A DNA stretch of 8,348 nucleotides. Origin: an uncultured Oscillospiraceae bacterium (GTDB lineage Bacteria; Bacillota_A; Clostridia; Oscillospirales; Oscillospiraceae). Location: the NCBI GenBank assembly GCA_910579155.1, contig CAJTTS010000128.1, positions 1 through 8,348 on the forward strand, written 5' to 3'. Made by a program: the position numbers and the translations under genes. Of the stretch, positions 1 through 8,256 are shown one piece after another. Within the stretch, counting starts at the first letter, position 1. Every line of letters begins with the position of its first letter. The notes beneath the pieces are model-generated. The model was given only the letters and a program-made list of their open reading frames with translations. It was not told the origin of the DNA and did no database searches.

Positions 1-236
1 TGGAAGATGATCTTGGCATGATTGACGGCATCATCAACAACGGCCCCAAAACTACTGTCGCGGAGCTGGAGCAGCAGGCCCGGTCCGGCCAGCCCATCTC
101 CCTTCTGGAGCTGGCGGCGGCTACTCGCCGGGAAGAGCAGGAAAAGAAACAGTCTGTGCGGGAAAAGCTGAAAAAACAGCCCAAACAGGAGAAAAAGCAG
201 ACAGCACCCAAAAAGAGTGTGGGAAAGGACAGGTGA
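1..236 (+). CDS. C-terminal fragment of a probable DUF4316/YodL-type ICE protein (5' partial)
   Basis: This is the 3' end of a gene that starts before the window. The reading frame is already open at base 3 (codons Glu-Asp-Asp-Leu-Gly precede the first Met at 18), so that Met is probably internal, not the start. The visible tail has the string EDDLGMIDGIINNG, then a stretch containing ELEQQARSGQPISLLELAAA, then a highly charged Lys/Gln/Glu-rich end. I recall this EDD-x-x-MIDG-(I/V)-x-NNG ending from DUF4316/YodL-type proteins of Clostridia conjugative elements; that is memory, not a search. The biochemical role of that family is not established. The basic, probably disordered tail could contact nucleic acid, which is inference. 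It stops with TGA at 234-236, three bases before the next start, so the two genes are almost certainly cotranscribed. Confidence 0.55.
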   Translation, partial: EDDLGMIDGIINNGPKTTVAELEQQARSGQPISLLELAAATRREEQEKKQSVREKLKKQPKQEKKQTAPKKSVGKDR

Positions 237-239
237 ACA

Positions 240-815
240 ATGGCAGAAGGACGGTATGACATTACGCTGGACGATGGTTCGGCGGAGATCGTGGGCATCC
301 GCCAAGTGGGTGTCCCCATGGGGCTTATCAACCAGCATACGGAACCGGGCTATATGCTGGAGAACGGAACGGCGCTGCTGGAGAGCGAGAAGGACGAGGC
401 CGGTTTTTACATCGGCGGCGCTGGCATGGACGGAATGTATCTGCGCTCCCCCGCACGGTATGAGCCGGTCCGGGACGAGGACGGAACTGTCACCGCCTTT
501 CGCCGCATGAGCGAGTGCCTGACTTACTTTACCGCCGGGGAACAGCAGACCATTTTCCAGTATGCCATGAATACCCCGGAGCATCTGATTGAGGACCTGA
601 CCGCCGCCCTGCCCCAGCTGAAAAAAGCCCCCCAGGTTTATGACCTGTTCGACAGCACGGCGAAAAAACTGCGTCAAATCCCACCGGATAAGTGCCGCCG
701 TCTGATGGCGGATATCCGGGCGGCGTACAAGGGGCGGAGTGAGCAGGTCATTCAGGAGCGTCAGCAGGCCGCTGAGAAGTCCGCAAAAAAGAAAAGAAGG
801 AGTTTTGAGAGATGA
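240..815 (+). CDS. Conserved-looking ICE protein of unknown function (191 aa)
   Basis: I do not recognise a domain of known function. The ATG at 240 is chosen because AAAGGA at 224-229 sits 10 nt upstream and the previous gene ends only 3 nt before it. Residues 1-95 look like a compact beta-rich domain, with DITLDDGSAEIVGI near the start and a glycine-rich FYIGGAGMDGMYL at 56-68. Residues 100-175 look helical (EQQTIFQYAM, PQVYDLFDSTAKKL). The last 20 residues are very basic (KSAKKKRR). There is no signal peptide or membrane segment, so it is probably cytosolic, and the basic tail could bind nucleic acid or a partner. It sits between two ICE accessory genes and its TGA overlaps the next ATG by 4 nt (ATGA), indicating translational coupling. 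The gene appears intact. A role in element transfer or maintenance is inferred from context only. Confidence 0.8.
   Translation: MAEGRYDITLDDGSAEIVGIRQVGVPMGLINQHTEPGYMLENGTALLESEKDEAGFYIGGAGMDGMYLRSPARYEPVRDEDGTVTAFRRMSECLTYFTAGEQQTIFQYAMNTPEHLIEDLTAALPQLKKAPQVYDLFDSTAKKLRQIPPDKCRRLMADIRAAYKGRSEQVIQERQQAAEKSAKKKRRSFER
797..802 (+). promoter_or_regulatory. Shine-Dalgarno AAGGAG for the 812 gene
   Basis: AAGGAG lies 9 nt before the ATG at 812, inside the last codons of the upstream gene. It supports starting the small protein at the ATGA stop/start overlap. Confidence 0.75.
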
Positions 816-1051
816 ACGAATTTACATTTGAGGAACGGAATTTGCTTTGTATCTACAACCGCGCTGGCACTCGCACCGGCCTGATCGCCTCCCTGGAGGA
901 TATGCGGGGCTATCTGGAGCCGGATGAGGATGAACTGCGGGAACTGACCGACAGCGCCCTCGGCAAACTGCGGCGCATGACCGATGCCGACTTTGAGGCC
1001 GTAGACCTCTACCCAGACTTCGACCCGGAGGACCCTGCCTATGGCAAATAA
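812..1051 (+). CDS. Transposon-transfer assisting protein, TTRAP-type (79 aa)
   Basis: This small acidic protein matches, from memory, the family named transposon-transfer assisting protein, common in conjugative elements of Clostridia. Recognisable features are the N-terminal FTFEERNLLCIY (residues 4-15), a helix containing ELRELTDSALGKLRRMTD (41-58) and a short acidic end with DLYPDFDPEDP (65-75). The length of 79 aa is normal for the family, so the gene looks intact. It has no membrane segment or signal peptide and should be cytosolic. Its molecular activity is unknown; the name comes from association with transferable elements. The start is fixed by AAGGAG at 797-802 and the 4-nt overlap with the previous stop. 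The end overlaps the giant helicase gene by 11 nt, and the helicase ribosome site lies in its last codons, so the two are probably translationally coupled. Confidence 0.8.
   Translation: MNEFTFEERNLLCIYNRAGTRTGLIASLEDMRGYLEPDEDELRELTDSALGKLRRMTDADFEAVDLYPDFDPEDPAYGK
1027..1032 (+). promoter_or_regulatory. Shine-Dalgarno GGAGGA for the giant helicase gene
   Basis: GGAGGA lies 8 nt before the ATG at 1041 and inside the coding sequence of the small upstream gene. It decides the helicase start and implies coupled translation across the 11-nt overlap. Confidence 0.75.
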
Positions 1052-4000
1052 GGTCCAGGAATACATTCATCTTTCTGAACAGGCCACCCGGCAGATATCC
1101 GGCAGTTACAAAGAGTGGACCGGCTTTTTAGCCACCGCCGCCAGATTATACAAATATCCGTTTAACGAACAACTTCTTATCTACGCCCAGCGCCCGGAGG
1201 CCACCGCCTGTGCAGACTATGACCTCTGGAACAAGCAGATGCGCCGGTATGTGATGCGGGGGACTAAGGGCATTGCCCTCATCGACACCAGCACCGGCAA
1301 AAACAGAATTCGCTATGTCTTTGATGTGGCTGACACCGGCGAGAAGGAAAACGCCCGCCGCCCCTGGCTGTGGCAGTACCGCCCGGAACATCAGCAGGTT
1401 GTGACCGCCGCTCTGGAAAAACGCTTTGGCATCTCTGGCAAGGACGGACTTGCCGACCAGCTGGAACAGATCGCCTCTGTGTTGGCGGGGGACTATTGGA
1501 AAGAGCACGAACATGAGCTGACCCGTATCGTTGACGGAAGTTTCCTGGAGTCGTATGATAGTGTCAACATCGGAGTACAGTTCTGGCAGGCGGCTACCGT
1601 CAGCACCACCTATGTGCTTATGGCCCGCTGCGGTTTGGAGCCGGAAACCCATTTTCAGCACGAGGACTTTCTGAGTGTGTTCGACTTCAACACCCTGGAC
1701 ACAGTGACAGAACTGGGGACGGCCATCAGTCAGAGCAGCGAACAGGTCCTGCGGGAGATCGAGGTAGCCATCAAGCAGTATGAGCGTGAAAAGCACGCGG
1801 AAAGGAGCAACGAACATGGAACTGGAACTGACCTACAAACAGGTGGGAGACGTTCTCCTACCCGAACTGACCCTCCCGGAACAGCCGAACCGGAGCTTGG
1901 GCAAATACGGCTTGCTGCGCCGGAGATATCTGAAAGAGAACCGTCCGGGGATGTTCAACCGGCTGGTACTGCGGGGGACCTTGTTCAGCCACCTGCTGGA
2001 GGTGGAGGACAGGGCCAACGAGATGCTGGAGAGCATGATGCCCGCACTGGCGAAAACGGCGGGGGCAACGGAGGACCTGAAAGCCCGGAACATGATGGAG
2101 TGGGTAGGACTGATGAACTCCTGCAAGGCCCAGGCGGAGGAGATCATTCTGGCGGAACTGATCTACAGCTGAATACAGAGGATGACCCGGAGGGGCCGAG
2201 CGTGGAAACGCCCGGTCCTTCTGCTGTTTCCAACCGTGAGATCACCCAAGACGACATTGATACCGCCCTCCGGGAGTGGAACGGCGACCCAGACAGCAAG
2301 CGCCGGGTGCGGCAATACATGACCGAACATGGCCGTGAGAAGGATACAGCGGACTGGCTGCGGAGCGAGTACGGCGATGACCTCCCTGCCTTTCCCGTCA
2401 CTGTGGAAGGTGCGGCTATCGACCTCCCTTGGCCCAAAGTCCAGCGGTATCTTGCCCGTCTGGTGAAAGATAACCGCTTTTTTACGGAAGAGGCCGCGCC
2501 GGAGAAAGCTCCCACTGTTCGGGAAATTTTTGAGCAGTATAAGCCGGTCATCACCAATCTGGTTCTGGCTGATACGGCCTATCAGAACGCCTGCCGCAAT
2601 TCTGACAGGGAGACCGCCGTCATTGAGGGCGATGCCGCAGTCAAACGGGCGGCACTCACCATTACGGAACCGGAGTTTATGCGGCTGTACTACGATATGC
2701 CCGACTTCCGCTACCGCCTGCATCGGGAGGTCATTGACGAGACCTACGCCGAACTCTCTGTACCTTCGCCGGAGTATGATGAGGAAACAGCGCCCTGGGG
2801 TGTGGAGACTGGCGACCATTCCCCCTGGGGCAAGGTACAGGAAAGCAAAGAACTTGCAGAGGGCATTTATCAGATCAGCACCCCCAGTCATGGCGGCATC
2901 ATGGTGCGGGAGGCGGACGCAAACAGTCTCCTTTCCCCTGAAACCCTATCTGTCGGCGGCGTTGAAAACGGATGGTGCTATTTTGAAGAGGATGCTGTTG
3001 CGCCCCTTGTCATCCAGGAGTTAACGGATAAAGGTGTCCTCAAACTCGAAGTACAGCCTCCTGATTTCTCCGACCAGTCCATCACCCGTGAAGGGGATAC
3101 CATTACCATTGGGAGCGGAGAAACCACCCTGCCTGTCCGTGACCCTCTGGCCCCGGCCTATGATGTGGGCGATAAGGTCTATCTGGAGGACAGGGCATAT
3201 GTCATCACTAACATCAATCTGTTTGAGATACAACTGCAAGACCTGACGCAAGCCTACCCTATCTTCCGCTCTGAGCCGAAGGACTACTTTGAAGCAGCGC
3301 TGCGGAAGGACCCCAGGAACGGCCCCATCACAGAATTTTTGTCTGCCAATTTGGGTAAGGCCAGCGCAGACTTCCGGGAGGTCCTGGCCTCCGGCCTGCT
3401 GTCTGAACGGGACAAGGATTACATCTCCGGCTGGCTGCGCTCCGGCGAGAGCAACACCAGAATTGCCCAGCGCCTCTCTGAACAGTTCGCAGGCCAAACT
3501 GATACGTTCATGCTGAAAACCGGGGAGCACGCCGACTATTTTGCTTCCACCATCAGCATAGAGGTCCATATCCTGGACGAAGAAAACAACAAAAAGGCAG
3601 CTTTCTCCAGGACATGGCAGGAGGCCGCTCCGCTTTTGCGCGCCCTCTGGCTGCAAGACCTGGACGGCTTTTCCCGTGCGCCAGTGCAGCGTCGGCCTGT
3701 CCATCTGGAGGGCAAACTCTCTTATCAGGAGGGGGACAAAGTTTCCTTCCAATACGGCGACCACGATGTAAGCGGGACCATCAGCCATATCGGGAAGCAT
3801 GATGTCCTCATTTACACCGGCCCCTATGCCTGGAGCAATCAGACAGTCAGCCGGGACTTCTTCGAGGAAGCACTCCGCCAGGATGAACGCAATGCCCACC
3901 TGTTCGTTCAGGAGCCGGAACAGGCCGTTACCCAGGAGGCGAAAATCACCACCATTTATCCGGGAGACAAGAACGGCCTGCCCTTTGATGTGATCGTTCA

Positions 4001-7000
4001 GCGTTTGCCCGTTGATGAACCGGCGCAGACCCAACCGGAGCAGACCAGCGCAGGAAATTTCCGCATCACAGACGATCATCTGGGCGTGGGCGGTCCAAAA
4101 GCCAGGTTCCGCATGAACATGGACGCTATCAATACCCTCCAAGACATTGAGCTGGAGGGTCGCACCGCCACCCCAGAGGAACAGGAAATTCTCTCACGCT
4201 ATGTGGGCTGGGGCGCTCTGGCGGACGCCTTTGACCCGGATAAGCCCAGTTGGACGGACGAGTATCTGGAGCTGAAAGCCGCCTTGACCCCTGCGGAGTA
4301 TGAGGCGGCAAGGACCTCAGTCCTCAATTCCCACTACACCAGCCCCGTGGTTATCAAGGCAATCTACGAGGCTGTGGGTAATATGGGCTTCACCGCCGGC
4401 AGCATCCTGGAACCGTCCTGCGGTGTGGGAAATTTCTTCGGACTTCTGCCGGAGGCTATGGCTGCGTCCAAGCTGTACGGCGTGGAGCTGGACAGCATCA
4501 CCGGACGCATTGCCCAGCAGCTTTACCCTAAAGCCAATATCACTGTGGCCGGATTTGAAACCACCGACCGCCGGGATTTTTATGACCTCGCCGTGGGCAA
4601 CGTGCCGTTCGGAGATTATCCTGTTTCTGACCGAGCCTACAACAAGTACCATTTCAGCATCCATAACTATTTCGCCGCCAAAATGCTGGACCAGGTACGC
4701 CCCGGAGGTATTGCGGCCTTTGTCACCAGCCGGTACACCATGGACGCAAAAAGTGAGGATACCCGAAAATATCTGGCGGAACGGGCGGACCTTCTGGGCG
4801 CTATCCGCCTGCCCAACAACGCTTTCCGGGCCAATGCCGGGACAGATGTTGTAACGGACATTCTGTTTTTTCAGAAACGGGATACGCCCCAGGTGGAACT
4901 GCCCGACTGGGTACACGTTGGGAAGAATGAGAACGGCTTTACCGTAAACCGCTATTTCATCAGCCATCCAGAGATGATTTTGGGACGGCAGAGCGGAAAA
5001 AGCACCCAATACGCCGGACAGGAATTTACTGTGGAACCCATAGAGGGTCTGGAGCTGTCCGACCAGCTTCGCGATGCCGTCAAGTACATACAGGGCCAGT
5101 ACCGGGAGGCCGAGCCGTCTGAGCTGGAGGAAGGGGCCGAACAGGAGCGCGTTACCATCCCCGCTGACCCCAATGTGCAGAATTTCTCCTTTGCTGTTGT
5201 AGACGGGGATGTGTATTTCCGTGAAAATTCCATCATGGAAAAGCAATACCTGAATGGCGCTGCCAAAGATCGTGTTGTTGGCATGGTGGAGCTGCGGGAC
5301 TGCGTTCGGGAGCTGATCGACCTTCAGACGAAGGAGGACGTTCCTGACAGCGCCGTCCGGGAACAGCAGGGAAAGCTGAATCAGCTCTATGATGCGTTCG
5401 CCGCTGAATTTGGCCTCATCAATGACCGGCGTAACCAGCAGGTATTTTCCAGTGACGACAGCTATTACCTTCTGTGCGCCCTGGAGATAATCGACGAGGA
5501 CGGGCGGCTGGAACGTAAGGCGGATATGTTCACAAAAAGGACCATCAGCCCCCACCGGGCCTTGGACCATGTGGACACCGCATCCGAGGCCCTGGCGGTT
5601 TCCATCGCGGAGAAGGCCAAAGTGGATATGCCCTACATGGCACAGCTTTCCGGCAAGACAGAAGAACAGCTGGAACAGGAATTGTCCGGCGTGATCTTCC
5701 GGGATATTCGCTGTGCGGAGGACCCGTACCGTATCCCAAGGTCGTTTGTCGATATGAACCAATTTCCCTTTGTCACCGCCGATGAATACCTCTCCGGCAA
5801 TGTGCGGCGGAAACTGCGCATGGCCCAGGCGATGGCGGAGGTCCTGCCGCCGGAGGATGCCGCGAAGATCAGGCAGAACGCGGAGGCCCTGACCGCCGCC
5901 CAGCCCAAAGACCTGGACGCCTCTGAGATCGAGGTCCGCCTGGGGGCCACCTGGGTGGATAAGAAGTACATACAGCAGTTCATGTATGAAACACTGGACA
6001 CTCCCTGGCGGCTGCAAGGTGGTATCAAAGTGAATTATTCACCTGTGACTGCGGAGTGGCAAATCACCGGAAAAAGGGCCGTATATGACCACGACATTGC
6101 CGCCTACACCACCTTCGGCACCAGAAGGGCCAACGCCTATGAGATACTGCAAGACACGTTGAACCTCCGGGATATCCGTATCTATGACTATGAGACGGAC
6201 TTGGATGGCAATGAGCGGCGTGTTCTGAACAGTAAGGAAACTACCCTGGCCCAGCAGAAACAGCAGGCCCTCAAAGACGCTTTCCGGGACTGGATTTGGA
6301 AGGATGCCAGACGGCGGCAGGCCCTTGTCAAACAGTACAACGAGGAAATGAACAGCATCCGGCCCCGGGAGTATGACGGGAGCCATATCGTTTTCTCCGG
6401 TATGAACTCGGAAATACAGCTGCAACCGCATCAGGTCAATGCCGTGGCTCATGTCCTCTACGGCGGCAATACCCTCCTGGCCCACGAGGTAGGCGCTGGC
6501 AAGACCTTTGAGATGATTGCCGCTGCCATGGAGAGCAAGCGCCTGGGCCTATGCCGCAAATCCATCTTTGTCGTTCCCAATCACCTGATTCAGCAATGGG
6601 CCTCTGAATTTATGCGGCTGTATCCCTCCGCCAACATCCTCGTTACCACCAAAAAGGATTTTCAACCGGCCCGCCGCAAGAAGTTCTGCGCCAGAATTGC
6701 CACCGGCGACTATGATGCCGTCATTATCGGGCAGTCTCAATTTGAGAAAATTCCTGTCAGCTTTGAACGTCAGGAACGCATTATTCAGGATGAGATACGG
6801 GAAATTATGATCGGTATCCAACGGCTGAAGTATCAAGGGGGAGAAAACTTCTCCATCAAACAGATGGTAAAGGCACAGCGGCGGCTGGAGAAACGGTTGG
6901 CCGATTTAAGTGCAAGGTATAAAAAGGACAGTGTTGTCACCTTTGAACAGCTGGGCGTGGACCGGATGTTTGTGGACGAGAGCGATTTTTATAAAAATCT

Positions 7001-8093
7001 GTTCCTGACAACGAAAATGCGGAATGTCGCCGGTCTGTCTACTACCGACGCCCAAAAATCCAGCGATATGTTTGCCAAGTGCCGCTACCTGGATGAGATC
7101 ACCGGCGGGCGCGGCGTCATTTTCGCCACAGGGACACCGATCTCCAATTCCATGACCGAAATGTTTACCATCCACCGCTACCTTCAGTATGACCGGCTGC
7201 AAGAGATGGGCATGGGCCACTTCGACTGCTGGGCCAGCAGGTTTGGGGAAACGTCCACCGTTCTGGAGCTGGCTCCGGAAGGGACCGGCTACCGCCCCCG
7301 GACCCGGTTCGCAAAATTCTTCAACCTCCCGGAGCTGATGAACTTTTTCAAGGAGGTCGCGGACGTAAAAACCGCCGACCAGCTCCATTTGCCCACCCCG
7401 GAGGTAGAGTATCATACCATCGCATCCAAACCTACTGAGCATCAAAAAACGATGGTGCAGGAGCTGTCCGAAAGGGCCTCCAAAGTACATGGCGGTACTG
7501 TTGACCCGCGCGAGGATAATATGCTAAAGATAACCTCGGATGGCCGGAAACTGGGCCTGGACCAGCGTATCATTGACCCTCTGCTGCCGGACGAGCCGGG
7601 AACGAAGGTGAACCGCTGTGTGGAGAACATCCTGCACATCTGGCAGGAGGGCGAGGCCGGTAAACTGACCCAAATCGTGTTCTGTGATATTTCCACGCCC
7701 CAGGCCAAGCCCTCAAAAAAGAAGAAGGGACTTGCACAGGATACCGAAAAGCCCTTTACCATCTATGATGATATCAAGCAGAAACTGATTGCCGCTGGTA
7801 TGCCGCCGGAGCAGATCGCCTTTATCCATGATGCCGACACCGACCAGAAGAAAAAGGCCCTGTTCTCTAAGGTCAACGCCGGTCAAGTGCGGGTCATCAT
7901 TGGTAGCACAGCAAAAATGGGAGCAGGGACCAATATTCAGAAACGCTTGATTGCCCTGCATGACCTGGACTGTCCCTGGCGACCCCGTGACCTTATCCAG
8001 CGCAAGGGCCGCATCGAGCGCAGGGGCAATGACAACAAGAAAGTCCATGTGTTCCGTTATGTCACAGAAGGAACTTTTGACGCCTATTTGTGG
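1041..8093 (+). CDS. Giant ArdC-like / N6-methylase-like / SNF2-type helicase protein, exon 1 (3' partial, intron-interrupted)
   Basis: 2351 codons are visible before the intron. Domains in order: an ArdC-like ssDNA-binding N-terminus (about residues 20-85, with FNEQLLIYAQ and RYVMRGTKGIAL); a low-complexity linker (259-377) that overlaps tnpV in another frame; a helical module around 401-480; a TPSHGG-containing module around 592-660 resembling DUF7007; two related GDKV modules (710-760 and 898-951); a methylase-like domain with motif I EPSCGVGNF (1124-1132) and motif IV-like GNVPFG (1186-1191); and an SF2/SNF2-type helicase. Helicase motifs are Walker A VGAGKT (1817-1822), Ia VVPNHLIQQW (1844-1853), II DESD (1979-1982), III ATGTPISNS (from 2029), V GSTAKMGAGTN (from 2288) and VI QRKGRIERRGN (from 2320). 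No nuclease motif was seen. It probably acts on DNA in the cytosol during transfer or establishment, possibly in modification or anti-restriction; this is inferred. Start: SD at 1027-1032. As read from DNA the frame runs six codons into the intron and stops at 8112-8114; the true C-terminus should lie in exon 2, outside the window. Confidence 0.88.
1801..1807 (+). promoter_or_regulatory. Shine-Dalgarno AAAGGAG for the nested tnpV gene
   Basis: AAAGGAG sits 8 nt before the ATG at 1816, inside the helicase coding sequence. It selects 1816 over the earlier in-frame ATG at 1780, which lacks a comparable site and would add 12 residues absent from the TnpV family pattern as I recall it. Confidence 0.8.
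1816..2172 (+). CDS. tnpV: TnpV family protein, nested in the +1 frame of the helicase gene (118 aa)
   Basis: The product matches the TnpV family (transposon-encoded protein named from Tn4451-type elements) over its whole length: LTYKQVGDVLLPELTLPE at the start, GKYGLLRRRYLKENRP around residues 29-44, then RLVLRGTLFSHLLEVEDRA, LKARNMMEWVGLMN and the ending AEEIILAELIYS. The usual family length is close to 120 aa, so it is complete. It has no membrane segment and should be cytosolic; TnpV biochemistry is unproven, with a regulatory or accessory role in element mobility usually assumed. The start at 1816 follows a strong AAAGGAG. The whole gene lies inside the helicase gene, shifted +1. By my count 96 of its 118 sense codons end in G or C, against 42 of 118 for the helicase frame across the same bases, which is what a genuine, probably older, coding frame here would give. 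Confidence 0.87.
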   Translation: MELELTYKQVGDVLLPELTLPEQPNRSLGKYGLLRRRYLKENRPGMFNRLVLRGTLFSHLLEVEDRANEMLESMMPALAKTAGATEDLKARNMMEWVGLMNSCKAQAEEIILAELIYS

Positions 8094-8121
8094 GTGCGAC
8101 ACGTCGTCGCGTAAATCAATC

Positions 8122-8157
8122 GTTCGGCGCAGGCCGAACCTGCTGTTCCATCAGCAG
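8122..8157 (+). ncRNA. Tandem hairpins in intron domain I
   Basis: Two perfect hairpins are nearly adjacent: GTTCGGC/GCCGAAC with a GCAG loop (8122-8139) and CTGCTG/CAGCAG with a TTCCAT loop (8140-8157). Abutting without spacer bases, they could stack coaxially. They lack a T-run, so they are not intrinsic terminators; they are best read as part of the folded intron RNA. Confidence 0.7.
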
Positions 8158-8164
8158 TAGCCTA

Positions 8165-8256
8165 ACATCACCAAAGCGGCGGGAGACTGCCGTGAGGGAG
8201 CATGATGTGAAAGGGTAGCCCTCCCCGAAAGGGGTAAAGCGAAAGCCGCGAGGCGG
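8165..8256 (+). ncRNA. Branched stem and GAAA tetraloop hairpin in intron domain I
   Basis: ACATCA at 8165-8170 pairs perfectly with TGATGT at 8203-8208 and encloses a CGGC/GCCG stem (8177-8180 with 8189-8192). Next come a CCCC-GAAA-GGGG hairpin (8223-8234), whose GNRA loop is the kind used for tertiary docking in group II introns, and a CCGC/GCGG hairpin (8246-8256). These support a structured RNA but do not by themselves assign named subdomains. Confidence 0.6.

Noticed and set aside
1780..1815. Upstream ATG at 1780 as the tnpV start
   Set aside because: It has no good ribosome site, and the extra 12 residues do not fit the family; ATG at 1816 has AAAGGAG 8 nt upstream.
2530..3024. 164-aa + strand frame within the helicase gene
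   Set aside because: Arg/Ser/Pro-rich out-of-frame reading without a ribosome site, while the helicase frame here carries well-formed domain sequence.
3021..4142. 373-aa open frame on the - strand
   Set aside because: Same reasons: antisense to conserved helicase modules, no family resemblance, no credible start.
4300..4854. 184-aa + strand frame overlapping the methylase region
   Set aside because: Pro/Ser/Arg/Trp-rich composition typical of an out-of-frame reading, no Shine-Dalgarno and no recognisable motif, unlike the tnpV frame at 1816.
4317..6017. 566-aa open frame on the - strand
   Set aside because: It lies opposite the conserved methylase/helicase coding region, has no ribosome site or recognisable motif, and is explained by the GC-biased codon pattern of the sense gene leaving few antisense stops.
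8094..8114. Natural C-terminus Val-Arg-His-Val-Val-Ala-stop for the helicase
   Set aside because: The bases are the conserved 5' end of a group II intron; the stop is an accident of reading into it.
8122..8157. Rho-independent terminator after the helicase ORF
   Set aside because: Strong hairpins but no following T-run, and they sit inside the intron structure.
8246..8252. CCGCGAG as the intron's EBS1 pairing to exon TTTGTGG
   Set aside because: Pairing needs three G-U wobbles and the bases are already in a hairpin; the real site is probably beyond the window.
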